The translations under genes were made by a program, and so were the position numbers. Shown in pieces: positions 26,215-35,199 of a DNA stretch of 50,663 nucleotides. Below the pieces are notes generated by a model that was not told the origin of the DNA, ran no database searches, and worked only from the letters and a program-made list of their open reading frames with translations. The stretch covers positions 1 through 50,663 of the forward strand of contig SSEB01000017.1 in NCBI GenBank assembly GCA_008012115.1, given 5' to 3'. Numbering within the stretch: the first letter of the stretch is position 1; each line of letters opens with the position of its first letter. This DNA comes from Nevskiaceae bacterium (GTDB taxonomy: Bacteria; Pseudomonadota; Gammaproteobacteria; Nevskiales; Nevskiaceae).

Positions 26215-28614
26215 CTAGCGTCGCTGCGAGGCGTGCAGGAAGGCTTCGGGGCTCAAGCGCATGGCGGCACCGGTGGGGCAGGCGCGCACGCAGGACGGCC
26301 CCCCGGGCAGGCTCTTGCACATATCGCACTTGGTCGCTTTCTTGATTGAGTCCTTGCCCTTTTTCGGAGGTGCGCTGCCGGGCTCTCGGCCGCCGAACAG
26401 CATCCAGCGCCACAGGCTCGGCTGGCTATTGTCCTCCACGCCCATGTGAATCACGCCGTAGGGGCAGTTGCGTTCGCAGTTGCCGCAGCCGATGCAAGCA
26501 TCACTGATCGACACTTCGCCGCCGGGCAGGCGCTTGATCGCGTCCGGGGGGCAGTCCTTCATGCAGTGCGGATGCTCGCAGTGACGGCACGAGGTGGGTA
26601 CATGGAGATTCTGGAATGTGGGGCCGGCCTCGCGGTCCAGGCGCGAAACGCCGCCGTGGGTAGTGGCGCAGGCTTTCTCGCACTGATCACAGCGGATGCA
26701 CAGGGATTCGTCGATCAGCAGTACGTCGGTGGCCTCGCCCAGCCCCTGGGCCATCATGAAACCGATGATGCCGCTGCGCTCCGCCGATTGTTGCTGCGCA
26801 TCGAAGTTGCTGGCGACGCGTGTCCTGAACTGTTCCTGGATGTGGTTGCGCACCACCGGGAAGCGTGCCAGCAGCGCCTTGAACGGCGCCGGTTCCAGGC
26901 GGATGGTCTCCACCGCGACCGCGGCGCGCGCGGTCGCGGTGCGCGGCAGATCGCTGATCAATGCCATCTCACCGACATACTGGCCGGCCGGTACGTAGGC
27001 CAGCACCACCTCGCGTCCGCCGATCGTGCGTGACACCGTGACCGAGCCGCGCCGGATCAGGTGGATGCCGTCGCCGGTATCGCCTTCGTTGAACAGGCTG
27101 TCGCCGGCCTTGAACGCCAGCAGGGAAGCGGTGCCGACCACCTCCGACAGGGCCTCGATTGGCACGTCGGGTGCGATGTTGGACTGGATCGCACGTCGCA
27201 GGAAGGCTTCATCCACCACCCGTTTGACCGCCGCTACGGAGTGGATCAGCTTGCTCATCGAACGCCGCGGCGTTTCGATCAGTACGCATTGTCCGCCGGC
27301 ACGGACGGTGGCCGAGCGGCGCCGGCCCGAGATCAGGCTCATCTCGCCGAAGAACTCGCCGCCGCCCAGGCTCAGGATGCGACTGGGATCATCCGGATCG
27401 ATCTGCACGTCCACCGTGCCGGCGACGATGGAGTAGAAACTGTCGGTGTAATCGTTGCGCTGGAAGATCACCTCGCCGGGACTCGGTGCGCGCAACTCGG
27501 AGTCGAGCAGAAATTCGCGCAACTGCAGGCGCGTGAGTGGCGCCAGCACCGGCACGCGCGACCGGATCACTTCCAGCGCCTGATCCACGTCCACGAAGCC
27601 GGGCAGGCCGCCGAGTTTCCGGCGCAACAGCGGCTCGTCGGCCGGCTCCGCCTTGCGGCCTTCGATGAACTCGATGACCTCGTAGCCCTGGTTCATGGCC
27701 TGCTTGATCAGCGGGAAGCCGGCGAGCGCGCCGATGATGTACAGCCCGGGAACGTTGGATTCGTAGGTGGCAGACACTGCGGGCAGGCTGGTCGGGTCCT
27801 CGCTCGGGAAGTGGATGCCGCAGGACTCCACGAACTTGCGCGGCGGCGTGGCGCCCAGACGCGCAATCACGCGGTGGCAGGGAATGCGCGCCTCGCCGGT
27901 AGCGGTATTGAGCGTCAGTACGCCCGGCGGGTTCCTGCCCGGCTGTTTGGAGACCGAGCCGACGCCTGCGTTGTACACGCAGCGTACACGGCCGTCCTGG
28001 ATGGCCTTGAGGATGGCAGCATTGTTGGCAGCCTTGGCCTTGTCGAACTCCTCGCGGCGGTTGACGATGGTGACGGTGTTGTGATCGCACAGCGCAAGCG
28101 CGTTCTCGATCGCCGCATCGCCGGCGCCGATCACGACGATGTGCTCGTTCTGGTATTCGTCGGGGTCGTCGAGCTGGTACTGGACGAAGCTTGCATCCTC
28201 GCCTGGGCAGCCCATCTTGCGCAGATTGCCCTGCAGGCCGATGCATAGCACCACGTATTCCGCCTCCACCGTGCCGCCATCGGCGAGGTTCAGGGTGAAC
28301 GCACCCTTCTCCCCGGTGAGGCCGACGACCTCGGCGTTGTGACAGACGTTGACGCCATGCCTGGCGACTTCTTCCTGCCAGGTATCCAGGATCTGCTCGC
28401 GCTTACCGGCGGCAAAGGACATGGGGCTGCGCAGCGGCAGCACGCCTGGCTCGGCCATGACGTGCTTGCCTTTCTGATAGCGGTAGAGCGTGTTGGAGAG
28501 GTGGCTTTGCGCCTCCAGCAAGATATGGGATAAGCCAAGTTCTGCCGCATGTGCGGCAGCGGACAATCCGGACGGCCCCGAACCGATCACGGCAATTTTG
28601 AATCGCGCAGCCAT
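26215..28614 (-). CDS. FAD oxidoreductase - two cNMP-binding domains - four [4Fe-4S] ferredoxin fusion
   Basis: A 799-residue cytoplasmic protein. Residues 1-325 form a thioredoxin-reductase/YpdA-like flavoprotein: FAD motif AVIGSGPSGLSAA and a second Rossmann motif VVIGAGDAAIENA. Two cyclic-nucleotide-binding domains follow (GGGEFFGEMSLISGRRRSATVRA, then AGQYVGEMALISDLPRTATARA). The C-terminal 150 residues have four cysteine clusters, CIRCDQCEKAC, CRHCEHPHCMKDC, CIGCGNCERNCP and CDMCKSLPGGPSCVRACP, like the electron-transfer subunits of DmsB/HycB type. I chose the ATG at 28614. It probably moves electrons between NAD(P)H and membrane cytochrome b under control of a cyclic nucleotide. It is the first gene of a six-gene operon. 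Confidence 0.88.
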   Translation of the reverse strand: MAARFKIAVIGSGPSGLSAAAHAAELGLSHILLEAQSHLSNTLYRYQKGKHVMAEPGVLPLRSPMSFAAGKREQILDTWQEEVARHGVNVCHNAEVVGLTGEKGAFTLNLADGGTVEAEYVVLCIGLQGNLRKMGCPGEDASFVQYQLDDPDEYQNEHIVVIGAGDAAIENALALCDHNTVTIVNRREEFDKAKAANNAAILKAIQDGRVRCVYNAGVGSVSKQPGRNPPGVLTLNTATGEARIPCHRVIARLGATPPRKFVESCGIHFPSEDPTSLPAVSATYESNVPGLYIIGALAGFPLIKQAMNQGYEVIEFIEGRKAEPADEPLLRRKLGGLPGFVDVDQALEVIRSRVPVLAPLTRLQLREFLLDSELRAPSPGEVIFQRNDYTDSFYSIVAGTVDVQIDPDDPSRILSLGGGEFFGEMSLISGRRRSATVRAGGQCVLIETPRRSMSKLIHSVAAVKRVVDEAFLRRAIQSNIAPDVPIEALSEVVGTASLLAFKAGDSLFNEGDTGDGIHLIRRGSVTVSRTIGGREVVLAYVPAGQYVGEMALISDLPRTATARAAVAVETIRLEPAPFKALLARFPVVRNHIQEQFRTRVASNFDAQQQSAERSGIIGFMMAQGLGEATDVLLIDESLCIRCDQCEKACATTHGGVSRLDREAGPTFQNLHVPTSCRHCEHPHCMKDCPPDAIKRLPGGEVSISDACIGCGNCERNCPYGVIHMGVEDNSQPSLWRWMLFGGREPGSAPPKKGKDSIKKATKCDMCKSLPGGPSCVRACPTGAAMRLSPEAFLHASQRR

Positions 28615-28683
28615 CGATGCCCGTTCCAAGTGAATGGCTCCCTTGTGGCTTCGCTGTGCGAGGAACAGTACCAAATTCAACGT

Positions 28684-28702
28684 CAGACGTATCTTGCGTC
28701 TG
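28684..28702 (-). promoter_or_regulatory. Inverted repeat upstream of the multiheme operon
   Basis: CAGACG and CGTCTG are perfect 6-bp arms with a 7-base spacer, 70 bases before the start codon of the FAD oxidoreductase gene and 20 bases from repeat element E4. Placement suits an operator. I could not assign a convincing -35/-10 pair here. Confidence 0.35.
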
Positions 28703-28722
28703 TGAAGCAGCGCAAATTTCTA

Positions 28723-28834
28723 CCACCCGCTCTTGGCGACGATGTAAATCGTGTTGTTTTATTTTATTAAGTTATTTTAATTTTAATAATTATTTAATAA
28801 CAATTTGCGCAGAGGAAACCGGGACAGCGGGTGG
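28723..28834. repeat. 112-bp dyad element, copy 4 (E4)
   Basis: The outer arms CCACCCGCT (28723-28731) and AGCGGGTGG (28826-28834) are perfect complements. GTTT lies at 28756-28759, TAAC at 28798-28801, and TTAA at the centre. The 38 bases between are almost pure A/T but show little dyad symmetry. The element lies between the start of the multiheme operon and the 3' end of the methyltransferase gene, and with E3 it brackets the multiheme locus. Confidence 0.88.
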
Positions 28835-28857
28835 CGCTCGAAGCGTCTACCCGCGCT

Positions 28858-29799
28858 TCAAAGCCGTCCGCGTGCGATGTCCTGCGACTGTTCGGCGATG
28901 GCCTTGCCCGTACGCAGCAGACGCGTGCGCCAGCTCACGCGTACGCCGACCTGCGGGCGGGTGTCGGAGGTCAGCATCAGTTCCAAGGTGTCATCGGCGC
29001 GCAGCGGCAGCGGCGTCAGCAGCGGCAGGTAGATCTGTTCCCAATGCGTCGGCGGCGCCCAGGGCGAGGTGCTGATCGTGATGCCGGGCAGCAGCTCGCA
29101 GTCCCACCACAGCGCGTAGCCGTACACCGTGCCGCCAAGTTCGCGCGCCGGCCACTGCGCCTTGTGGCTGCGGCGGCTCTGCGGTGCTTCCGCAGCCGGG
29201 CTGAAATCGAGATCGTCCCACAGGCGTGCGAGGTCCTCGCCCAGCAGGTCGCCTGGCTGGATGGCGCGGACATACATATTGTTGAGCGACACCGCGCGCG
29301 CGGCGGAGAGGTCGATGTCGTAGCCCACGCGCGGCCACACGTCGATCTCGTCCTGCAGGCGCGGCGACGTCACCGGCGCGACGTACTGGCGCAGGCGGCC
29401 GGGAATGATCACGCCGTTCTTGTTGAGATAGCGGCGCGCGTCGACCAGCGTCTCCAGAAGGTTTTCCTCCAGCGCGTAGTTGCCCAGGGTTTCCGAGATC
29501 ACCACATCCGCCTTCGGCGGCTTGGCGAGTTCCGCCGAGTGCGCCTTGATGAAGCGCAGATCGCCGATGCGGTTCTGGCGCGCCAGCTCCTCGGCAAGAT
29601 CCAGCGTGTCGGTATATTCGATCAGCGTGCACTGCTTGGCGCCGAGCCGACGCGCCAGGAAGCTGAGAAAGCCGGTGCCGGCGCCGATGTCCACCACCGT
29701 GGTCTGTCCCGGCCGGATGACGCGCTGGAGCGCGGCGTGGAAGGCGTCGTTGCGGGCGTGGTCACCCAGCAGTTTGCGGTGCAGCTCGATTTCGCTCAT
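28858..29799 (-). CDS. PRMT-like class I SAM-dependent methyltransferase
   Basis: A 313-residue protein. Residues about 30-48 hold the SAM-binding motif VVDIGAGTGFLSFLARRLG, with the acidic post-I residue in CTLIEYTDT. The segment SETLGNYALEENLLE corresponds to the double-E loop (SE-x-G-x4-xE) of protein arginine methyltransferases, and a C-terminal beta-rich region of about 170 residues fits the PRMT barrel. This suggests protein methylation, but bacterial homologues are poorly studied and the target is unknown. The gene is divergent from the MOSC gene with 38 bases between the starts. Confidence 0.78.
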   Translation of the reverse strand: MSEIELHRKLLGDHARNDAFHAALQRVIRPGQTTVVDIGAGTGFLSFLARRLGAKQCTLIEYTDTLDLAEELARQNRIGDLRFIKAHSAELAKPPKADVVISETLGNYALEENLLETLVDARRYLNKNGVIIPGRLRQYVAPVTSPRLQDEIDVWPRVGYDIDLSAARAVSLNNMYVRAIQPGDLLGEDLARLWDDLDFSPAAEAPQSRRSHKAQWPARELGGTVYGYALWWDCELLPGITISTSPWAPPTHWEQIYLPLLTPLPLRADDTLELMLTSDTRPQVGVRVSWRTRLLRTGKAIAEQSQDIARGRL

Positions 29800-29837
29800 G
29801 GCGTCTTTCGGATTTCAGGCGCGGTCATAATACCGGC

Positions 29838-30503
29838 ATGGACACTCCCGTCATCGACTTCTTCGCAGGTCGCGTCGCGCCGATGCCGGGCGACGGCCGG
29901 CCCACCGCCATCTTCAAGCAGCGGGTCGCGGGGCCGGTGCGGATCGGCATCGAGGGCCTGGACGGCGATGCGCAGGCCGACCGCCGGGTGCACGGTGGCG
30001 CGGAGAAGGCGGTCCACCAGTTTCCGCTGGAGAATCACCGGCGGCTGGCCGCGCGCTTTCCCGAGCAGGCGGCCGGCTTCGTCGCCGGCGGCCTGGGCGA
30101 GAACATCGCCACCGAAGGCATGACCGAGGAAAACGTCTGCATCGGTGATGTCTACGAGGTCGGCAGCGTGCGTCTGCAGGTGTCGCAGCCGCGCAGTCCC
30201 TGCTGGAAGATCGATGCGCGTCACGGACATGAAGGCATCACCCGCTGGATCGCCGACCAGGGCATCGCCGGTTGGTATTACCGCGTGCTGCGGGAGGGTT
30301 CGGCGCAGGCCGGCGACCGCCTGCGCCTGGTCACACGCAATGCCGATCCGGTGAGCCTGCGCGAGTGGTGGACGCTGATGTGGACGCCGCGGCCGGGCCT
30401 TGCGGCGCTGACGCGGGCCGCCGAGACGCCGGGGCTGACCGCCGCCTACCGCGACAAGCTGCTGCAGCGGATGGACTGGCTGCGCCGCAACGACCCGGCA
30501 TGA
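29838..30503 (+). CDS. MOSC domain protein (YiiM type)
   Basis: A 221-residue protein with a MOSC beta-barrel (VRIGIEGLDGDAQADRRVHGGAEKAVHQF, GGLGENIATEGMTEENVCIGDVYEVG) and the conserved Cys in SQPRSPCWKIDARHG. A C-terminal three-helix extension (LREWWTLMWTPRPGLAALTRA onward) is typical of YiiM-like proteins. Family members bind the molybdenum cofactor and reduce N-hydroxylated base analogues, using partner reductases. The stop overlaps the hrpB start (ATGA), so the two are translationally coupled. Confidence 0.88.
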   Translation: MDTPVIDFFAGRVAPMPGDGRPTAIFKQRVAGPVRIGIEGLDGDAQADRRVHGGAEKAVHQFPLENHRRLAARFPEQAAGFVAGGLGENIATEGMTEENVCIGDVYEVGSVRLQVSQPRSPCWKIDARHGHEGITRWIADQGIAGWYYRVLREGSAQAGDRLRLVTRNADPVSLREWWTLMWTPRPGLAALTRAAETPGLTAAYRDKLLQRMDWLRRNDPA

Positions 30504-32983
30504 CCGTGTCGCGGCCCTTGCCCTCGCTGCCGGTCGAGGAGGCGGTGCCGGCACTGCGCCGCGCGCTGGCCGAGGCGGGCCGCGCCGTGCTGGCCGCGCC
30601 GCCGGGTTCCGGCAAGACCACGCTGGTGCCGCTGTGCCTACTTGACGAGCCCTGGCTGCGCGGCAAAAAAATCCTGATGCTGGAACCGCGCCGCGTCGCC
30701 GCCCGCGCCGCCGCCGCGCGCATGGCCTGGCTGCTGGGCGAGACAGTGGGCCAGACCGTCGGCTACCAGATCCGCTTTGAGAAGAAGACCTCGGCTCAGA
30801 CGCGCATCGAGGTTGTGACCGAAGGTCTCCTGGCGCGCCGTCTGCAGGCCGACCCGGAGCTGCCGGGTGTGGGCCTGGTGATCTTCGACGAATTCCACGA
30901 GCGCAGCCTCGACGCCGATCTGGGTCTGGCGCTGACGCTGGATGCGCGTGCCAATCTCAATCCCGACCTACGCCTGTTGGTGATGTCGGCGACGCTGGAG
31001 ACGCAACGCGTGGCGCGACTGCTCGATGATGCGCCGGTGATTGAAAGCGGCGGCAGCTTGTTCCCGGTGGACATCCGTTATCTGCCGCCGCGCACCGGTG
31101 AAGCCCACGACGCGGTCGTTGCCGGTAGCGTGTTGACGGCACTGACGGAAACGCAGGGCGACATTCTCGCCTTCCTGCCCGGTGCGCGTGAGATCCGGCA
31201 GGCGCAGCGGCGACTCGACGAACGGCTTGCCGGGCGCGTGCGCGTGCTGCCGCTGTATGGCGAACTGAGCAGCGCCGAGCAGGACGTGGCGCTGCAGCCG
31301 ACGCACGATGGCGTGCGCAAGGTGATCCTCGCCACCAACATCGCGCAGACCAGCCTGACGGTGGAAGGCGTGAACACGGTGGTCGATGGCGGGCTGGTGC
31401 GCGTGGCGCGGTTCGATCTCGGCAGCGGCGCCAACCGCCTGGAGACGCAGCGCGTGTCGCGCGCCAGCGCCGACCAGCGTGCCGGTCGCGCCGGCCGCCT
31501 CGGTCCGGGACGCTGTTATCGCCTCTGGAGCCGCGAGCAGCAGGGCATGCTGCCGGCACACGACACGCCGGAAATCCTGGCCGCCGACCTGACCCGCCTG
31601 GCGCTGGAGCTGGCGGCCTGGGGTGTGAGCGATCCGTCGGCGCTGGCCCTGCTCGATTCGCCGGCGCCGGTGAGCTGGTCCTATGCCCGCGACCTGCTGC
31701 GCGAACTGGGTGCGCTGGATGGCGAGGGACGCATCACCGCGCACGGCCGTGAACTCGCGCGCCTGCCGGCCAGTCCGCGTCGTGCGCACCTGCTGGTGCT
31801 GGCACGCCAGCAGGGGCTGGCCGATGCCGCTGCCTGGGTCGCGGCCCTGCTGGAAGAACGCGATGCCGGCAGCGGCAGCGATCTGGCTGAGGCCTATGCC
31901 GCATTTCGTCACGGTCGCGCCGATCCCCAGGCTTTGCGCCGTGTGCGCGAGGCGGCGCGGCAGCTGGCGCGGTTGGTCGATGCCGGCGAGGCCGGATCGG
32001 CGCACGAGGAGGCGGTGGGCCGCATCGTCTCCTGGGCGTATCCCGAGCGCATCGCGCGCCGTCGCGCCGGACAGACCGGCGTGTACCTCTGCGAGGACGG
32101 TGGCGAGGCGCGGATGCACGAAAAGGATGCGCTGGCGCAGTCGGAATGGCTGGCCATCGCCCACTGGGATCCGGGACCGCCGCGCAAGGTGCGGCTGGCG
32201 GCCGTCCTGGACGAGGCCACCGTCCTGCGCGACCACGCGGCACGGGTCCGCAGCGAAGTGGCGGTGCGCTGGGACGCCCAGACCGAGGCGGTGGTCGCCG
32301 AACAGCAGCGCCGCCTCGGGGCGATCGTGCTGGAGCGCCGTCCCCTGCGCGAGGGACAGGGCGAGGCGGTGCGCACGGCAATGATCGCCGGCATCCGCAG
32401 TCTGGGTCTGCAGGTCCTGCCCTGGACCGAGCCGGCGCGGCAATGGCAGGCGCGGGTGCAGAGCCTGCGGCGGTGGCGGCCCGCCGAAGACTGGCCCGAG
32501 GTGTCGGACGCCGCCCTGCTGGCGACGCTGGAGGATTGGCTCGGTCCCTATCTGGACGGCGTCACGCGCCGTGATCACCTGGCGCGGCTGGATCTGATGG
32601 CCATCCTCCAGGCCCGCCTGGACTATGCCCGCCAACAGCAGTTGTCGCGCCTGGCGCCGACCCACCTCGAGGTGCCGAGCGGTTCACGAATCGCCCTGAT
32701 CTATGCCACGGATGGCACGGCGCCGGTGCTGGCGGTCAAGCTGCAGGAGCTGTTCGGCCTCGCGCAGACGCCTACGGTGGACGAGGGACGACGGCCCGTG
32801 CTGATCCACATGTTGTCGCCGGCGCAGCGGCCGGTGGCGGTGACGCAGGATCTGGCAGGGTTCTGGGCGCGAGGCTATGCCGACGTGAAGAAGGATCTGA
32901 AGGGCCGCTATCCCCGGCACCCCTGGCCGGACGATCCGCTTAGCGCGCCGGCGGCGCGGCGCGCCAAGCCGAGGGGCACCTGA
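30500..32983 (+). CDS. hrpB: ATP-dependent helicase HrpB
   Basis: An 827-residue DEAH/RHA-type helicase. Motif I is APPGSGKTTLVP, motif II is the family variant DEFH (LVIFDEFHERSLDADLGL), motif III is MSATLE, and motif VI is QRAGRAGRLGPGRCYRLW. The C-terminal HrpB-specific domain ends with the conserved HPWPDDPL. Length is close to E. coli HrpB (about 810). Its cellular role is poorly known. I chose the ATG at 30500, overlapping the MOSC stop codon by 4 bases. Confidence 0.93.
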   Translation: MTVSRPLPSLPVEEAVPALRRALAEAGRAVLAAPPGSGKTTLVPLCLLDEPWLRGKKILMLEPRRVAARAAAARMAWLLGETVGQTVGYQIRFEKKTSAQTRIEVVTEGLLARRLQADPELPGVGLVIFDEFHERSLDADLGLALTLDARANLNPDLRLLVMSATLETQRVARLLDDAPVIESGGSLFPVDIRYLPPRTGEAHDAVVAGSVLTALTETQGDILAFLPGAREIRQAQRRLDERLAGRVRVLPLYGELSSAEQDVALQPTHDGVRKVILATNIAQTSLTVEGVNTVVDGGLVRVARFDLGSGANRLETQRVSRASADQRAGRAGRLGPGRCYRLWSREQQGMLPAHDTPEILAADLTRLALELAAWGVSDPSALALLDSPAPVSWSYARDLLRELGALDGEGRITAHGRELARLPASPRRAHLLVLARQQGLADAAAWVAALLEERDAGSGSDLAEAYAAFRHGRADPQALRRVREAARQLARLVDAGEAGSAHEEAVGRIVSWAYPERIARRRAGQTGVYLCEDGGEARMHEKDALAQSEWLAIAHWDPGPPRKVRLAAVLDEATVLRDHAARVRSEVAVRWDAQTEAVVAEQQRRLGAIVLERRPLREGQGEAVRTAMIAGIRSLGLQVLPWTEPARQWQARVQSLRRWRPAEDWPEVSDAALLATLEDWLGPYLDGVTRRDHLARLDLMAILQARLDYARQQQLSRLAPTHLEVPSGSRIALIYATDGTAPVLAVKLQELFGLAQTPTVDEGRRPVLIHMLSPAQRPVAVTQDLAGFWARGYADVKKDLKGRYPRHPWPDDPLSAPAARRAKPRGT

Positions 32984-33049
32984 GCGCCGGATGCGACGCC
33001 GATGGCGGCGAATCGCGACGCATTCGTAGCATTTGGCACGTTTTTTTGC

Positions 33050-33078
33050 TTGACGCGACCGGGTCCGGCGAAGAGAAT
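33050..33078 (+). promoter_or_regulatory. Promoter of the tRNA-tuf unit
   Basis: TTGACG (33050-33055) and GAGAAT (33073-33078) are 17 bases apart, followed by a GC-rich discriminator (ACGCGGCTCC). The start site would be about 30 bases before tRNA-Tyr. A GC-rich discriminator is typical of stringently controlled stable RNA promoters. Confidence 0.65.
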
Positions 33079-33116
33079 ACGCGGCTCCTCGGGCCCGGTA
33101 TGGGTCTGGGGGTGCT

Positions 33117-33202
33117 GGAGGGATACTCAAGCGGCCAACGAGGGCAGACTGTAAATCTGCTGGCTTATGCCTACGTAGGTTCGAATCCTACTCCCTCCAC
33201 CA
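33117..33202 (+). tRNA. tRNA-Tyr (GTA)
   Basis: 86 bases with encoded CCA. The acceptor stem GGAGGGA pairs with TCCCTCC, the anticodon loop reads CTGTAAA (anticodon GTA), a long variable arm typical of class II tRNAs is present, and the T arm contains GGTTCGAATCC. First tRNA of a Tyr-Gly-Thr-tuf unit. Confidence 0.97.
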
Positions 33203-33221
33203 GTTTTTGAAGCGGTGCGAG

Positions 33222-33295
33222 GCGGGTGTAGTTCAATGGTAGAACTTCAGCCTTCCAAGCTGATAGCGTGGGTTCGATTCCCATCACCCGCTCCA
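33222..33295 (+). tRNA. tRNA-Gly (TCC)
   Basis: 74 bases with encoded CCA. The acceptor stem GCGGGTG pairs with CACCCGC, and the anticodon loop CTTCCAA gives anticodon TCC. The 3' sequence TCACCCGCT is the same as the left arm of repeat element E5, probably by chance. Confidence 0.97.
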
Positions 33296-33321
33296 GTTTT
33301 TGCGGTACGCGGTAAAGATTT

Positions 33322-33397
33322 GCCCACCTAGCTCAGTCGGTAGAGCACACCCTTGGTAAGGGTGAGGTCGCTGGTTCGATTCCAGTGGTGGGCACCA
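33322..33397 (+). tRNA. tRNA-Thr (GGT)
   Basis: 76 bases with encoded CCA. The acceptor stem GCCCACC pairs with GGTGGGC, and the anticodon loop TTGGTAA gives anticodon GGT. It lies 197 bases before the tuf start; partial copies of its 3' half follow at 33420-33509. Confidence 0.97.
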
Positions 33398-33419
33398 GTT
33401 TCGAAGTGCGGATGTTGGT

Positions 33420-33509
33420 GGAATCGAGCCAGCGACCGCGTGAAAAATGCCCGCCAGGCGGGAACGAGCACAGCGAGTCCCGCTGGTTCGATTCCAGTGG
33501 TGGGCGCCA
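33420..33509 (+). pseudogene. Inverted and direct fragments of the tRNA-Thr 3' end
   Basis: Bases 33481-33509 repeat the last 29 bases of tRNA-Thr (T arm, acceptor strand and CCA) with one change in the discriminator base (A to G). Bases 33420-33437 are the reverse complement of the tRNA-Thr T-arm region (17 of 18 positions). The inverted and direct fragments can pair with each other, with a further hairpin CCCGCC-A-GGCGGG between them. No 5' half of a tRNA is present, so this is not a functional gene. It looks like a scar of duplication or of insertion into the tRNA 3' end, lying in the transcribed spacer before tuf. Confidence 0.7.
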
Positions 33510-33593
33510 ATTTTGAGGTCTGGGCCCTCGGTTATCCGGCGGCGTCGCAAGCTTGGTTTGTCTACTAATTGAACGTTAGGACGGAGTCTTCCA

Positions 33594-34790
<1,197 letters not shown>

Positions 34791-34809
34791 GCCCTTCCAT
34801 TAAATTACA

Positions 34810-34837
34810 GGGGCGCGTATAATCCGCGCCCCTTTGT
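34810..34837 (+). terminator. tuf terminator whose loop is a perfect -10 box
   Basis: GGGGCGCG (34810-34817) pairs with CGCGCCCC (34825-34832), followed by TTTGTT, a rho-independent terminator 20 bases after the tuf stop. The 7-base loop is TATAATC, a perfect sigma-70 -10 hexamer at 34818-34823, so the same bases could serve as the core promoter of the S10 operon, with transcription starting about 35 bases before rpsJ. The -35 region (TTCCAT) is poor. The leader is too short for the E. coli type L4-responsive leader. Confidence 0.65.
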
Positions 34838-34867
34838 TCCTCCGTTCTTTAAGACCTGAGTAATAGC

Positions 34868-35185
34868 ATGGCCGCGACTAGCCAATCCATTCGCATCCGG
34901 CTCAAGGCTTTCGATCACCGTCTGATCGACAAGTCTGCGCGCGAGATCGTCGAGACCGCGAAGCGCACCGGCGCCGTTGTGCGCGGGCCGATCCCGCTGC
35001 CGACGCGCAAGGAGCGTTTCACCGTCCTGGCGTCGCCCAACGGCGACAAGGACGCTCGTGACCAGTACGAAATCCGTACCCACAAGCGACTGATGCAGAT
35101 CGTCGACCCCACCGAGAAGACCGTGGACGCCCTGTCCAAGCTCGATCTCCCGGCGGGCGTCGAAGTCCAGATCAAGGTCAACTAA
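34868..35185 (+). CDS. rpsJ: 30S ribosomal protein S10
   Basis: A 105-residue protein, first gene of the S10-spc-alpha superoperon. [25 protein letters not shown] and the loop [19 protein letters not shown] are family hallmarks. S10 sits in the 30S head and, with NusB, takes part in transcription antitermination. It is two residues longer than E. coli S10 because of MAATSQ at the start. It lies 77 bases after tuf instead of the usual fusA-tufA context. Confidence 0.97.
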   Translation: MAATSQSIRIRLKAFDHRLIDKSAREIVETAKRTGAVVRGPIPLPTRKERFTVLASPNGDKDARDQYEIRTHKRLMQIVDPTEKTVDALSKLDLPAGVEVQIKVN

Positions 35186-35199
35186 GGGGACTCCTGGAC

